Source: Polynucleobacter necessarius
Lineage (GTDB): Bacteria; Pseudomonadota; Gammaproteobacteria; Burkholderiales; Burkholderiaceae
Direction: 5' to 3'
DNA length: 64,000 nucleotides
NCBI RefSeq assembly: GCF_900095215.1
Contig: NZ_LT606949.1
Location: 1,276,690 to 1,340,689, forward strand
This document shows positions 27,449 to 38,197 of this stretch, piece by piece. The translations under genes and the position numbers were made by a program. Position 1 is the stretch's first letter; each line of letters begins with the position of its first letter. The notes beneath the pieces were generated by a model. That model was not told the DNA's origin, ran no database searches, and worked only from the letters and a program-made list of their open reading frames with translations.

Positions 27449-28276
27449 TTATTGCTTGTGGCTGATCCGCGCGAACGCACTGTGATTATGGATAGATTCA
27501 AAGTTCTCCGCTTCAACCACAAAAGACTGGATACGCTGATCCGCCTTGAGATTACCAGCCACATCCCGTACCAAATCTTCTACAAATTTAGGATTGCTGT
27601 AGGAGCGTTCGGTAACCCACTTCTCGTCGGGGCGCTTTAATAAGCCCCATAACTCACTGGAGGCTTCACTCTCAGCGGCAACAACTAAATCTTCCACTGT
27701 CATTTGAGTATTCGGATCCAAAGAGACCGTCATCGTGACATGTGAGCGCTGGTTATGCGCACCAAAATCAGAAATTTCTTTTGAGCATGGGCACAAACTC
27801 ATCACAGGCACTTGTGCACGCAAACCTAATGCAACATCAGTGGCGCCTGCCGCATTATGTTTTACAGTAGCCATCCAAGCGACTTCGTAATCCATCAGAC
27901 TTTCAACACCGGATACTGGCGCAGCTTTTGTCACAAAGTGCGTGTATGTAAATTGCACATGCCCTTCTTTGGCATCGAGCAATGGCAGCATCTCACGCAC
28001 CATCGCCACCACTGAAGTGCTATCAACCGCAATATCTTGCTTTTGCAACAAAGCCATGAAGCGGGACATATGCGTTCCCTTCACGTGCGCAGGCAAAGCG
28101 ACATCCATTTCGAAAAGACCTACTGATGGAAAATTTCCAGTCTTGCTGCGAATAGTGAGCGGATGACGCACACCACGAATACCCACTCGCTCAATCGGCA
28201 AAGCGCGCTCATCCCGAGTGGATTGCACGTCGGACATTGCATTAGGCTTCAAACGAGCGGGGTTAATGTCATTCAT
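27449..28276 (-). CDS. folE2: GTP cyclohydrolase I, type 2 (GCYH-IB)
   Basis: Converts GTP to 7,8-dihydroneopterin triphosphate, the first step of folate (and queuosine) synthesis, with a metal that need not be zinc. The 275-residue protein has the type IB signature SLCPCSKEISDFGAHNQRSH with the metal-ligand Cys, plus PVSGVESLMDYEV and NHSAFARISH at the end. ATG 28276 gives MNDINPARLKPNAMSDVQ, matching family N-termini; the longer frame would overlap dxs. Intact, convergent with tsaD with one base between stops, and downstream of dxs in the same direction. Confidence 0.95.
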   Translation of the reverse strand: MNDINPARLKPNAMSDVQSTRDERALPIERVGIRGVRHPLTIRSKTGNFPSVGLFEMDVALPAHVKGTHMSRFMALLQKQDIAVDSTSVVAMVREMLPLLDAKEGHVQFTYTHFVTKAAPVSGVESLMDYEVAWMATVKHNAAGATDVALGLRAQVPVMSLCPCSKEISDFGAHNQRSHVTMTVSLDPNTQMTVEDLVVAAESEASSELWGLLKRPDEKWVTERSYSNPKFVEDLVRDVAGNLKADQRIQSFVVEAENFESIHNHSAFARISHKQ

Positions 28277-28301
28277 AGCTCTATTTTCAGGCAAAACAGG
28301 C

Positions 28302-30203
28302 TTATTTGCCCACAAGCACAGAATTTGGTGTCAATACCGCCGGAAAACGCTGTTTGATAGAGTTGGCAATACCTTCTACATCCAAGCCACACTTGGTCAT
28401 CAGTAAACCGTAGTCACCATGTTCAATAAATGCATCAGGAAGACCTAATTGCAGGAGGGGTTTATGAATTCCGAGGTTTGATAACGCTTCTAAACAGGCG
28501 CTACCAGCGCCGCCAGCAATCGCGCCATCTTCAATCGTGACCAAATAATCATGATCTGCCGCTAGAGATTGAATCAAATCTACATCAAGCGGTTTAACAA
28601 AACGCATATTGGCAACCGTCCCGTTAATACCCTCGGCCATTTCGAATGCGGGATAAAGCAAAGTACCAAAAGCCAATATCGCCACACGTTGTCCAGCTGG
28701 CGCAGTCGATTTGCGACGAACTTCGCCTTTGCCTATCGGCAAAGTACGCAATTCTTTAGAAGGAGTTGCGCCAACACCAGATCCGCGTGGGTAACGCACT
28801 GCGCTTGGATGCGGCTGATGAAAAGCAGTTGTTAATAAATCCCAGCATTCCGCTTCATCTGCGGGCGTCATCACCAGCATATTCGGGATGCAGCGCAAGA
28901 ATGGGATGTCATATGCACCAGCATGAGTTGCGCCATCAGCGCCTACCAAGCCTGCACGATCGAGCGCGAACAGCACTGGTAAATCTTGCAAAGCCACATC
29001 ATGAATTAACTGATCGTAGGCACGCTGCAAGAAAGTGGAATAGATTGCCACTACTGGCTTCATCCCTTCGCAGGCCATGCCGGCTGCAAACGTCACCGCA
29101 TGCTGCTCAGCGATACCAACATCGTAGTAACGCTTCGGAAAATTCTTTTCAAACTCAACTAAGCCAGAGCCTTCACGCATTGCCGGAGTAATACCAATCA
29201 ACAAAGGATCGGCATGCGCCATATCGCATAACCATTCACCGAATATTTGAGTGAACGTTTTCTTGCTGGCAACTGCTTTTTTAACGCCTTCTTCTGGATT
29301 GAATTTGCTAGGGCCGTGATACAGCACTGGATCCGCTTCGGCTAACTCATAGCCTTGGCCTTTTTTAGTCACCACATGCAAGAACTGCGGGCCGCGCCCT
29401 TCAAGCGCTAAGCGACGTACGTTCTGCAACATGGGAATCAAGGCATCTAAGTCGTGACCATCAATCGGACCAAAGTAATTGAAGCCAAACTCTTGGAAGA
29501 TAGTGGATGGAGAAACCATACCCTTGGCATGATCTTCAAGACGTTTAGCGAACTCACGTAAGGGTGGCGCGATCGATAAAACACTGTCAATCCCTTTTTT
29601 GGTTGCGGAATAAATATTGCCGCTAAGCAATCTAGCCAAATGGCGATTAAGCGCGCCCACCGCAGGAGAGATCGACATATCATTGTCATTCAAAATGACA
29701 ACTAAAGGCAGATCGTCATACACGCCTGCGTTATTCATTGCCTCAAATGCTTGGCCGCCTGTCATCGCGCTATCACCAATGACGGCTACAGCAACATGTC
29801 TCTCGCCCTTTGTTTGAAACGCGCGCGCCATACCCATGGCAGCGGAAATACTCGTAGATGAGTGGCCAGTACCAAAAGCATCAAACTCACTTTCTGAGCG
29901 GTGTGGGAATCCCGAAAGGCCTTTGTATTGACGCAAGGTGTTCATGCGCTCGCGACGACCTGTCAAAATTTTATGCGGATAACTTTGATGCCCTACGTCC
30001 CACACAATCCGATCATCTGGTGTATCAAAGACGTAATGCAAAGCGATGGACAATTCGACCGTTCCCAAATTGGACGATAAATGACCACCTGTTTTTGAAA
30101 CAGAATCTAAAACAAATTCGCGCAATTCATCCGCTACTGCGGGCAACTCTTCACGCGAGAGTTTTTTAAGATCGTCAGGGGAATGGATGGAATGTAAAGT
30201 CAT
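28302..30203 (-). CDS. dxs: 1-deoxy-D-xylulose-5-phosphate synthase
   Basis: Thiamine-diphosphate enzyme that condenses pyruvate and glyceraldehyde 3-phosphate, the entry to the methylerythritol phosphate pathway. The 633-residue protein has [13 protein letters not shown], the TPP-binding [18 protein letters not shown], the catalytic Glu in [15 protein letters not shown], and the transketolase C-domain with VRYPRGSG. I set the start at ATG 30203 ([15 protein letters not shown]), the usual N-terminus. Intact. It follows ispA closely on the same strand, forming an isoprenoid operon. Confidence 0.96.
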   Translation of the reverse strand: MTLHSIHSPDDLKKLSREELPAVADELREFVLDSVSKTGGHLSSNLGTVELSIALHYVFDTPDDRIVWDVGHQSYPHKILTGRRERMNTLRQYKGLSGFPHRSESEFDAFGTGHSSTSISAAMGMARAFQTKGERHVAVAVIGDSAMTGGQAFEAMNNAGVYDDLPLVVILNDNDMSISPAVGALNRHLARLLSGNIYSATKKGIDSVLSIAPPLREFAKRLEDHAKGMVSPSTIFQEFGFNYFGPIDGHDLDALIPMLQNVRRLALEGRGPQFLHVVTKKGQGYELAEADPVLYHGPSKFNPEEGVKKAVASKKTFTQIFGEWLCDMAHADPLLIGITPAMREGSGLVEFEKNFPKRYYDVGIAEQHAVTFAAGMACEGMKPVVAIYSTFLQRAYDQLIHDVALQDLPVLFALDRAGLVGADGATHAGAYDIPFLRCIPNMLVMTPADEAECWDLLTTAFHQPHPSAVRYPRGSGVGATPSKELRTLPIGKGEVRRKSTAPAGQRVAILAFGTLLYPAFEMAEGINGTVANMRFVKPLDVDLIQSLAADHDYLVTIEDGAIAGGAGSACLEALSNLGIHKPLLQLGLPDAFIEHGDYGLLMTKCGLDVEGIANSIKQRFPAVLTPNSVLVGK

Positions 30204-30255
30204 GAAATCTAATAATGTGTACTGATTTATCTCTCTTATTTCTCTTCCATCTTTC

Positions 30256-31158
30256 TTACTTACCGCGATTAACAACTAAGAGAGCTAAATCTTTTAATGC
30301 CTGCGCTGATACGCCAAAACTATCCAAGCTAGCAATAGCTGCCTCTTGCAGCTCCTTAGCTTGTTTCTTTGCATAGTCTAAACCCATCAAGGTCACATAG
30401 GTCGGCTTATTGGCGGCAGCATCTTTGCCGGCCGTCTTACCCAATGTCTGTCTGTCAGCAGTGGCATCGAGTACATCATCCACAATCTGAAATGCCAATC
30501 CCAGGGATCTTGAATAAGTTGCGAGATGCGTCATTTGCGTCTTATCCAGATGAGCGGCAATACCGCCTAATTCCACCGCGCAAGATAATAGAGCGCCGGT
30601 CTTCATTGCATGCATTTGCTTTAGGCCAGCGAGATCTAACTTTTTGCCGACACTTTCCAAATCAATCGCCTGTCCACCTGCCATCCCCCGCGAGCCAGAG
30701 GAAGCGGCTAAAGCGGCAATCATTTGCAGACGTACTTGAGCGTCGCAGTTTGCATTGGCTAGGATTTCAAAGGCGCGCGTTTGTAACGCATCACCAACTA
30801 ATAGCGCTGTTGCCTCATCAAATGCTTTATGCACTGTTGGACGACCACGGCGCAAATCATCATCGTCCATGCAGGGCAAATCATCATGCACCAATGAGTA
30901 AGCGTGGATACATTCAATTGCCACAGCGGCGGCGTCCAATGACTCAGCTCTAGCCGCATCTCCATTTTCACCAAGTTGACCAGCGGCATAAACCAACAAG
31001 GGACGTATCCGCTTGCCCCCACCTTGCGCCGCATAACGCATCGCCTCATGGAAGCGATGGGGGATCGTTTGGGCGGAATCGAGCAAGCGCTCTAAAGCCA
31101 ACTCGGTTCGCTCAGAGTAAGAGCTCACCCGATCTTGAAATTGAAAAGCAGTAGTCAA
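30256..31158 (-). CDS. ispA: Farnesyl diphosphate synthase (geranyltranstransferase)
   Basis: Adds isopentenyl diphosphate to dimethylallyl and geranyl diphosphates to make farnesyl diphosphate for quinone and undecaprenol synthesis. The 300-residue protein has the first Asp-rich motif [17 protein letters not shown] and the second FQIVDDVLD, plus [15 protein letters not shown] near residue 50. Intact. It lies between xseB (adjacent, no gap) and dxs, the standard xseB-ispA-dxs arrangement. Confidence 0.95.
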   Translation of the reverse strand: MTTAFQFQDRVSSYSERTELALERLLDSAQTIPHRFHEAMRYAAQGGGKRIRPLLVYAAGQLGENGDAARAESLDAAAVAIECIHAYSLVHDDLPCMDDDDLRRGRPTVHKAFDEATALLVGDALQTRAFEILANANCDAQVRLQMIAALAASSGSRGMAGGQAIDLESVGKKLDLAGLKQMHAMKTGALLSCAVELGGIAAHLDKTQMTHLATYSRSLGLAFQIVDDVLDATADRQTLGKTAGKDAAANKPTYVTLMGLDYAKKQAKELQEAAIASLDSFGVSAQALKDLALLVVNRGK

Positions 31159-31392
31159 TTAAGCCTCGAACACTCGAACCTGTTGCTCAACTTGCGTCAA
31201 CATTCCCTGGCAATGCTTCAGCAAGGCTGCACCCCGTTGATAAGCCAGCAAGATCTCTTCTAGGGAAAATTTTCCAGCTTCCATGTCAGAAATTAGGTTT
31301 TCAAGCTCCTTCACAGCCTGTTCATAACGCAAATCTGGGTCAATCTGGACCTCTAGACCAGGTTTTTGACCCTCAGACTTCTTGGTTGCCAT
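31159..31392 (-). CDS. xseB: Exodeoxyribonuclease VII small subunit
   Basis: 77-residue helical protein that partners XseA in a single-strand-specific exonuclease. Core motif YEQAVKELENLISDMEAGKFSLEEILLAYQRG is typical, including the LEEsl-type turn. First gene of the xseB-ispA-dxs-folE2 run; its stop directly abuts the ispA start. xseA is not in the window, as is common. Intact. Confidence 0.93.
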   Translation of the reverse strand: MATKKSEGQKPGLEVQIDPDLRYEQAVKELENLISDMEAGKFSLEEILLAYQRGAALLKHCQGMLTQVEQQVRVFEA

Positions 31393-31558
31393 AAGCTTAT
31401 TTCCTTCCTATTTCCAACACGGATAGCGCTACATATTAAAGCGAGAACCCCTTTGCATGGGTATAATCGACCCATTCCTTGCCAATATCTCTCGATCCGT
31501 CGATGGTTGGATTGGTTATTCCGCTTAGCTTCGGCTGACGTTTTCGGGGGTGGGGAGA

Positions 31559-32657
31559 ATGACTAATCTGGCTACCGCGCAGAAGCTTGCGCCGTCCAAT
31601 CTAAAACTGCCGGTTTCGGCATATTTTGACGCTGACTTGTATCAGCAGGAAATTGAACTGCTTTTTAAGCAGGGGCCTGGCTATGTTGGCCACGAACTCA
31701 TGGTGCCTGAAATTGGCTCCTATCAAACTTTAAGCGCGGAAAATGAAGGGCGCATCCTGGTTCGCAATGAATCTGGAATCGAACTGCTTTCCAATGTTGG
31801 TCGCCATCGTCAAGCGCTGATGCTCAACGGTCGCGGCAAAGCCGACAATATTGTGTGCCCATTGCATCGATGGACTGATGACTTGAGTGGCAGCTTATTG
31901 GGCGCCCCACACTTTGAAGACAAGCCTTGTTTACATCTAGGCAAATCCCTTTTGCAAAATTGGCAAGGCCTGCTATTCGAAGGCCCACGCGATGTGCGCG
32001 AGGACCTCGCGACACTAGGCGTTGCCGATGATCTGAAATTTGATGGCTATGTACTTGACCATGTTGAAGTGCATGATTGCAACTACAACCGGAAAACATT
32101 TATCGAGGTGTATCTCGAGGACTATCACGTAGTGCCGTTTCATCCTGGCTTAGGTAAGTTTGTTTCTTGCGAAGATCTTCGTTGGGAGCTTGGAGACTGG
32201 CATAGCGTGCAGACCGTTGGTATTCATAAAGATTTAAAAACACCGGGTTCACCAACCTACCGCAACTGGCATGAAGCAGTGCTTCGTCAATTTGACGGCA
32301 CAGCCCCACGGCATGGCGCTATCTGGCTTACCTACTACCCCAATGTGATGGTGGAGTGGTATCCAGGCGTGCTCTGCGTCTCAACATTGCATCCGATTGG
32401 GACTGGTAAAACACGCAACATCGTCGAGTTCTACTATCCAGAAGAGATTGCTTTATTTGAGCGCGAGTTTGTGGAAGCTGAGCGCGCCGCTTACATGGAA
32501 ACCTGTATCGAAGACGATGAAATCGGCGAGCGTATGGATCAAGGACGCGCCGCGCTCTATGCGCGCGGCCATTAATGAGGTTGGTCCATATCAAAGTCCA
32601 ATGGAAGATGGCATGCAACATTTTCATGAATGGTATCGCCGTGTCATGAATTTTTAA
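31559..32657 (+). pseudogene. Rieske-type aromatic ring-hydroxylating oxygenase, alpha subunit, damaged
   Basis: Rieske/mononuclear iron oxygenase family. The Rieske site should be Cys-x-His then Cys-x2-His. The second half is present (VCPLHRW), but the first reads NVGRHR with Gly at codon 81 (GGT 31799-31801) where NVCRHR is expected. The mononuclear iron region EDYHVVPFHPG is kept. At about 32569 an extra C ends the frame at GRAALYARGH, while the usual C-terminus (INEVGPYQSPMEDGMQHFHEW) continues in the next frame to 32657. ATG 31559 follows a GGGGAGA ribosome site. A near-full-length product could be made, but it would lack a cluster ligand and the tail. Confidence 0.8.
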
Positions 32658-32724
32658 GGCGCATAATCTCAGAAAGTTTGATAGCCACACCCAATACTCT
32701 CATCACTTAAAAATAGGAAGCATC

Positions 32725-33555
32725 ATGACTCCTCAAATTACCGCAAACCAGTTAGAAGAAATCATTAATAGTGGCGAGAATGTTTTGCTCTGTGATTGCC
32801 GATTTGATCTAGCCGATCCTTTGAGCGGCAGAAAATCCTACGAAGAAAGCCATATTCCCGGCGCAATCTATGTCGACCTCGACAAAGACCTATCGGGCAA
32901 TAAGACCGGCACCAATGGTCGCCACCCCCTACCGAGTCCAGAAGCCTGGGCACAAACTAAAACACGGCTAGGCATCAGCCCAAATACACTGATAGTTGCG
33001 TATGACAAACAAGGCTCCGTCTATGCCAGCCGCTTATGGTGGATGCTCAAAGCCACTGGTCATGCCAGTGTCCGCGTGCTGGATGGCGGTTTAGATGCCT
33101 GGAACGGCCTCATGGGCTCGACCCCAAGAACACCCATTCCTTGTAATCAAGTGATTGCATCGATGCCTTATACCGGCCTGGTTCTGGTGAATGAGGTTGT
33201 TGGCAATCTTGAAAGCAAGAAAAATAAAATCATTGATGCTCGTGCCGAAGATCGTTTTCATGGTCAGAACGAAACACTGGATCCCGTTGGCGGACATATC
33301 CCTGGCGCAATGAATCGCTTCTTTAAAAACAATCTCAATGCGACTGCGTTTAAAACTCCAGAACAATTATTTAAAGAGTATTCGGAATTTCTGGGTCCGA
33401 TTAAAGCTTCTCAAGTCATTCATCAATGCGGATCTGGAGTTACCGCTTGCCACAATCTCCTGGCAATGGAAGTCGCTGGCTTTAAAGGCTCACGTCTGTA
33501 TGCGGGCAGCTGGAGCGAGTGGTGCGCAGATCCCAAAAGACCTGTTGAGCTTTAA
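32725..33555 (+). CDS. Thiosulfate/3-mercaptopyruvate sulfurtransferase (tandem rhodanese)
   Basis: Moves a sulfane sulfur from thiosulfate or 3-mercaptopyruvate to a thiophile such as cyanide or thioredoxin. The 276-residue protein has two rhodanese domains: an inactive N-terminal one (CDCRFDLADPLSGRKSY, HIPGAIYVDLD) and a C-terminal one with the active-site loop QCGSGVTAC. The CGSGVTA loop is typical of mercaptopyruvate-type enzymes. AGGAAG precedes ATG 32725. Intact, downstream of the damaged Rieske gene, convergent with the ZIP transporter. Confidence 0.92.
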   Translation: MTPQITANQLEEIINSGENVLLCDCRFDLADPLSGRKSYEESHIPGAIYVDLDKDLSGNKTGTNGRHPLPSPEAWAQTKTRLGISPNTLIVAYDKQGSVYASRLWWMLKATGHASVRVLDGGLDAWNGLMGSTPRTPIPCNQVIASMPYTGLVLVNEVVGNLESKKNKIIDARAEDRFHGQNETLDPVGGHIPGAMNRFFKNNLNATAFKTPEQLFKEYSEFLGPIKASQVIHQCGSGVTACHNLLAMEVAGFKGSRLYAGSWSEWCADPKRPVEL

Positions 33556-33571
33556 GTCGATTGATTTTGGG

Positions 33572-34345
33572 TTAATGCAGCAGGGACAGTAGAACCACAA
33601 ATCCAACCCCGCAGGCAATCAAAATTGTTTGACGTAGTGATTCAGCCCAGTGTGGGCGACGGTGCATTTGTGGAATCAAATCGCTCACGGCAATGTAAAT
33701 AAAACCACTGGAAGCAATGACGAGTAAATATGGCATCGCTGCATGCGCCTTATCCAAACAGAAATACGCCAAGACGCCGCCAACCACGGCAGATAAGCCA
33801 CAAATGAAGTTGTACAGCAAGGCGCGAGCCCTTGAGAATCCGGCGTTGAGCAAAACTATGAAGTCGCCAATCTCTTGCGGGATTTCATGGGCAATGATGG
33901 CGATCGCGGTGAAGATACCTACTTGATAGTCCGCCATGAAGGCTGCGGCAATCAAGATGCCATCGACAAAGTTATGAATACCATCACCAACCAAAATCAT
34001 CCACCCACTGCGTCCAGCATTTTCCGCATCATGCCCATGATGGTGATGGTGACCATCGTCTTCGTGATGGTGATCGTGGCGCAACAAAGCGATTTTTTCT
34101 AATAAGAAAAAACCAAGCAAGCCAGCAAGCAAGGTTGCGAATAAGAGTTGAGACCTTGCGCATTCGATGCTAAATGCCTCTGGCAAGGAGTGCAGCAAAG
34201 CGGTTGCCAACAAAATACCAACCGACAAACTCACCATGTTATTAACCATCTTCGACAACATAGCCAAAGAGCAACTTGCAGCCACTAAAACGCTAGCGGT
34301 TCCCGCTAAGGCAGTGACCAAGAGAATGCTTTGTAAGACAGTCAT
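33572..34345 (-). CDS. ZIP family divalent metal transporter
   Basis: Inner-membrane importer of Zn2+ or related metals. The 257-residue protein has about eight hydrophobic segments, a His-rich cytosolic loop after segment III (HDHHHEDDGHHHHHGHD), and the metal-path motifs of helices IV and V, HNFVDG and HEIPQEIGD. All the ligands expected in the binuclear site are visible. Intact. Six bases downstream of the dienelactone hydrolase remnant on the same strand. Confidence 0.93.
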   Translation of the reverse strand: MTVLQSILLVTALAGTASVLVAASCSLAMLSKMVNNMVSLSVGILLATALLHSLPEAFSIECARSQLLFATLLAGLLGFFLLEKIALLRHDHHHEDDGHHHHHGHDAENAGRSGWMILVGDGIHNFVDGILIAAAFMADYQVGIFTAIAIIAHEIPQEIGDFIVLLNAGFSRARALLYNFICGLSAVVGGVLAYFCLDKAHAAMPYLLVIASSGFIYIAVSDLIPQMHRRPHWAESLRQTILIACGVGFVVLLSLLH

Positions 34346-34350
34346 CTGGC

Positions 34351-34800
34351 TTACGCCACTCCGATTTTTTTAAACCAGGCAAGACACTTTTCCAACCCAT
34401 CCTTTGCGGGACCTTCGCGATAGGTGGCGCGGTAGTCCGCATGGAAAGCATGCGGCGCATCAGGATAAACCTCGAATTGGCAAGCCTTCGCTGCCGGATT
34501 TTTGGAAGCCGCTTGCGCTAAAGCCGCACGCATTTGATCAATACTTTCCAAAGAAATACCGGTATCGGCCGAGCCATATAAACCCAGCACTGGCGCTTTT
34601 AATCGTGAAACGTAGGCTGGCAACTGAAAGCTACCCACTGGGATCATCTGCTCACCCGCTTTAAGACCATTGAAATCAGTCTCGATAGCTGCGGCTATCA
34701 CCGGCTCTGACGCCGCTACAAATCCGACGCCAATAGCGGTCGCACTCACGGCCGATGCCTTCATAAAATGACGACGGCTATTTTGGATATCTTCACTCAT
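34351..34800 (-). pseudogene. Dienelactone hydrolase family protein with in-frame internal deletion
   Basis: Open frame of 149 residues, about half the family length. A twin-arginine-type signal (SRRHFMKASAVSA) and the N-terminal strand region to VGSFQLPAYVS are followed at once by the last third of the alpha/beta-hydrolase fold, LKAPVLGLYGSADTGIS, and APHAFHADYR with the catalytic His. The central part, which would carry the nucleophile Cys in a GxCxGG turn, is gone. The deletion kept the frame, so automated annotation would call this intact. It cannot be catalytic. Co-directional with the ZIP gene. Confidence 0.85.
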
Positions 34801-34836
34801 GATCTTGTCCCCTCGCTTGCATTGCGTATTTGGCGA

Positions 34837-37665
34837 TTAGTGCGCCTCTTCCCAATTATCGCCAATCCCAATACTAACCACCAAAGGCACTTTCAGCTCC
34901 GCCACGTGACACATTAAATCCGGCAACTTGGCCTGTAACAGCTCAATCTCATCCATGGGCACATCAAACACCAATTCATCGTGCACCTGCAGGAGCATTT
35001 TGGTTTTCAGCTGCTCTTTTTCGAGCCAATCCTCAACCGCAATCATGGCTAACTTGATTAAATCCGCGGCTGTACCCTGCATCGGGGCGTTGATGGCAGC
35101 GCGTTCAGCCCCCTGGCGACGCGGCCCATTAGAGCCTTTAATCTCTGGCAACCAAAGACGACGCCCAAAGACCGTTTCTACATAACCATTGTCTCGTGCT
35201 TCAAGGCGGGTACGCTCCATATACTGCGCAACCCCTGGATAACGATCGAAGTATTGAGCAATATAGTTTTTGGCAACCGAGCGCTCAATACCCAAGTTAC
35301 CCGCCAATCCAAAAGCACTCATGCCGTAAATAAGGCCAAAGTTAATCACCTTGGCATAACGACGCTGCTCACAATTAACATCATCTAATGGTACGCCAAA
35401 GATTTCCGCGGCTGTAGCTTGGTGTACGTCTTTACCGTCTCTAAAGGCAGCTAAAAGATTTGCATCTTCAGCGATATGCGCCATGATGCGCAACTCTATC
35501 TGCGAGTAGTCGGCCGACAATAATTTACAACCTTCCGCCGGAATAAAGGCCTCTCGAATACGCCTACCCTCTTCGGTACGCACGGGAATATTTTGCAGAT
35601 TCGGATCACTTGATGCGAGGCGGCCGGTGACTGCCGTAGCTTGCGAGAAGTTGGTATGAACTCGTCCTGTTTTTGGATCAGCCATGCGAGGTAGCTTTTC
35701 AATATAAGTCGACATCAACTTCGCCAAACTGCGATAGTCCAGAATGCGTGCTGGCAATGGATAGTCTTCAGCCAGCTTCTGCAAAACCTCTTCATTTGTA
35801 GATGGCGCGCCTGATGGCGTTTTCTTGATGACGGGTAATTCAAGTTTTCCAAATAAAATTTCGGCGATTTGTTTAGGTGACTGGATATTGAAGGGCTGAC
35901 CAGCAAGCCGATGAATTTCCCCTTCCAACTCTAAAAGACGCTTGCCTACTTGCTGCCCTTGTTTAGCCAAGCGAGCCGAATCAATCCGAATGCCATTGCG
36001 CTCCATCATGCCCAACACACGCATAGCGGGCATTTCCACTGTTTCATAAATGTAGAGTAAACCGGGGTTTTCCTGAATCTGCGGCCATAACTCTAAATGC
36101 AGGCGCAAAGTGATATCCGCATCTTCTGCCGCGTAATCTGTAGCAATTTTCAGGTCCACCTGATCAAAGCCAATCTGATGAGCCCCTTTGCCACAAACCT
36201 CTTCGTAACGAATGGTTTTCATCCCTAGGTGACGCTCTGCCAGGCTATCCATATTGTGCGGCAGGTGCGACTCAAGCACATACGACTCTAGCAAAGTATC
36301 GAATGCCAAACCTTTTAAAGTGATGCCATAGTTTGCAAAAATATGAGCGTCGTACTTCAGATTTTGACCAACCTTTAAATGCGTTGTACTTTCTAACCAA
36401 GGCTTCAACTTTGCACGCACAATATCGCGATTGAGCTGCACTTCACCATTGCGATGCGCGACTGGAATGTAACAAGCCTCACCTGGTTTTACTGATAAAG
36501 AAATGCCGACCAATTCAGCTACAAGCGCATCTAGACTAGTAGTTTCAGTATCGACCGCGGTTAAATTTGCAGACTCAATTTTTTTCAGCCACTTCTCCAA
36601 ACCTACTTCATCGACTACGCATTCGTAGTGTCGCTCGCTCGCATCTTGAGAGTCGCGGGTTTCTTGCGACAAATCTTTGGTTGGTGAACTCACAATGGCG
36701 CGAGATTTTTTCTCTTCGCCAGCATTACCATTAGACGCATCTGAAATCGGACTGCCGGCTAAATCAAAAATGATCGTCTCAGCCTGATCATCTGGGCTTG
36801 TCAGCTGCTTTTCCACATCACGCAACCAAGTCTTAAACGCGTATCTTTCGAACAACTCGCGCAGCAAAGGGGCATCCTCTGGCTTGGCATGTAGATCATC
36901 CAAGCCAGGCAAATGAGGCGATAAATCACAATCTGTTTTGACAGTAATGAGTTGTCGAGCTTGCGGAAGCCAAGGAAGGGTAGCGCGCAAGTTTTCACCA
37001 ACAACGCCTTTGACTTGATCAGCATTGGCCATCAAGTTATCAAGATTGCCAAACTCCGCTAACCATTTATTCGCTGTCTTAGGTCCCGCTTTAGGAACGC
37101 CTGGTACGTTATCGACAGCATCACCAATGATGGATAAATAATCCACAATCAATTCAGGAGGAACGCCAAACTTTTCTTTAACACCTTCGATATCGAGTTT
37201 TTCATTCGTCATCGTATTAATGAGCGTGACCGAGGAATTGACCAATTGCGCCAAATCTTTATCCCCGGTGGAAATAATCGTTTCCCAACCTGCTTGCGTC
37301 GCCTGACAAGCTAGAGTTCCGATGACGTCATCTGCCTCCACCCCATTGACCATGAGTACCGGCCAACCTAACGCTTTGACCATGGCATGAATGGGCTCGA
37401 TTTGCTTTACCAAGGCTTCCGGCATTGGCGAGCGATGCGCCTTGTATTCCGAGTACATTTCATCCCGGAAGGTTTTCCCTTTGTCATCAAAAACACAGGC
37501 AATATGGTCGGCCTTGAGCTCAGACCGGGCCCGGCGCATCATCTTGACCATGCCATAAATAGCCCCAGTGGGCTCTCCAGCCCCATTTCTGAGGTCTGGC
37601 ATAGCCTGAAAGGCGCGATAGAGGTAGTTAGAGCCGTCTACCAACAAGAGTCTATGTTTAGTCAT
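34837..37665 (-). CDS. polA: DNA polymerase I
   Basis: Fills gaps in repair and removes Okazaki primers. The 942-residue protein has an N-terminal 5' nuclease (residues 1 to about 290; LLLVDGSNYLYRAF, EADDVIGTLA, TGDKDLAQLV), a 3'-5' exonuclease with an intact DxE motif (VDTETTSLDAL) and the polymerase domain with ADYSQIELRIMAHIAED, RRYAKVINFGLIYGMS and LLQVHDELVFDVP. All three activities are predicted. Start at ATG 37665 (MTKHRLLLVDG) rather than five codons upstream. Intact. Confidence 0.97.
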   Translation of the reverse strand: MTKHRLLLVDGSNYLYRAFQAMPDLRNGAGEPTGAIYGMVKMMRRARSELKADHIACVFDDKGKTFRDEMYSEYKAHRSPMPEALVKQIEPIHAMVKALGWPVLMVNGVEADDVIGTLACQATQAGWETIISTGDKDLAQLVNSSVTLINTMTNEKLDIEGVKEKFGVPPELIVDYLSIIGDAVDNVPGVPKAGPKTANKWLAEFGNLDNLMANADQVKGVVGENLRATLPWLPQARQLITVKTDCDLSPHLPGLDDLHAKPEDAPLLRELFERYAFKTWLRDVEKQLTSPDDQAETIIFDLAGSPISDASNGNAGEEKKSRAIVSSPTKDLSQETRDSQDASERHYECVVDEVGLEKWLKKIESANLTAVDTETTSLDALVAELVGISLSVKPGEACYIPVAHRNGEVQLNRDIVRAKLKPWLESTTHLKVGQNLKYDAHIFANYGITLKGLAFDTLLESYVLESHLPHNMDSLAERHLGMKTIRYEEVCGKGAHQIGFDQVDLKIATDYAAEDADITLRLHLELWPQIQENPGLLYIYETVEMPAMRVLGMMERNGIRIDSARLAKQGQQVGKRLLELEGEIHRLAGQPFNIQSPKQIAEILFGKLELPVIKKTPSGAPSTNEEVLQKLAEDYPLPARILDYRSLAKLMSTYIEKLPRMADPKTGRVHTNFSQATAVTGRLASSDPNLQNIPVRTEEGRRIREAFIPAEGCKLLSADYSQIELRIMAHIAEDANLLAAFRDGKDVHQATAAEIFGVPLDDVNCEQRRYAKVINFGLIYGMSAFGLAGNLGIERSVAKNYIAQYFDRYPGVAQYMERTRLEARDNGYVETVFGRRLWLPEIKGSNGPRRQGAERAAINAPMQGTAADLIKLAMIAVEDWLEKEQLKTKMLLQVHDELVFDVPMDEIELLQAKLPDLMCHVAELKVPLVVSIGIGDNWEEAH

Positions 37666-37748
37666 GCCGCAATCGTACAATCTAGTGGTGAATTGCCTAC
37701 AGGTATGGTTAAGGAACCAACCGAGAGTAGGCTTAAAAAGGTGAAAAA

Positions 37749-38156
37749 ATGCATTATTTAACGAACTTCATTGGCCACGCACTAATTCACAATCTAGCTT
37801 TAATGAGCTTTTTAATAGTTTTTGGACTTTTTGCTAGCACCTCAACGCAAGCTCACAATAACAGCCAGGCACTGAGCCAATCCGAATTAAATCGCATCAA
37901 TAATCAACCACTCGCTCCCGCAGTCAGTACCACTGGTGCGATGAATACCCCAGAGACTCGCAAGCCAAACTATCAGTACAAGGATAAAAACGACACTACC
38001 GTTACCGAGGACAAGGATGTCAATGCACCTACGCAAGTGGATGTCAAAACACCTTACACCAGCTATGAAATGGCACCGCCCACATCAGTAATGCCAGGAC
38101 CACCAAAGGAAACCGATCTGATTAGCGTACCCAGCATCAGCATCCCCCTTAGATAA
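37749..38156 (+). CDS. Small exported protein, unknown function
   Basis: 135 residues. An N-terminal hydrophobic segment (residues 13-34, ending STSTQA) looks like a signal peptide. The mature part is polar, low in complexity and rich in Asn, Thr and Pro, with no recognisable domain, and is probably disordered in the periplasm. Divergent from polA; thrB follows 41 bp downstream on the same strand. I do not recognise the family. The frame is clean, but with no conserved motif seen the evidence that it is functional is modest. Confidence 0.6.
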   Translation: MHYLTNFIGHALIHNLALMSFLIVFGLFASTSTQAHNNSQALSQSELNRINNQPLAPAVSTTGAMNTPETRKPNYQYKDKNDTTVTEDKDVNAPTQVDVKTPYTSYEMAPPTSVMPGPPKETDLISVPSISIPLR

Positions 38157-38197
38157 AAATTGTTTCAATCGTTTCTTTAATTTAGTCAACTTAGTCT

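Noticed and set aside
31463..31468. TATAAT hexamer before the Rieske gene as a promoter -10
   Set aside because: No -35-like hexamer at 16-18 bp upstream is evident, so it is not called.
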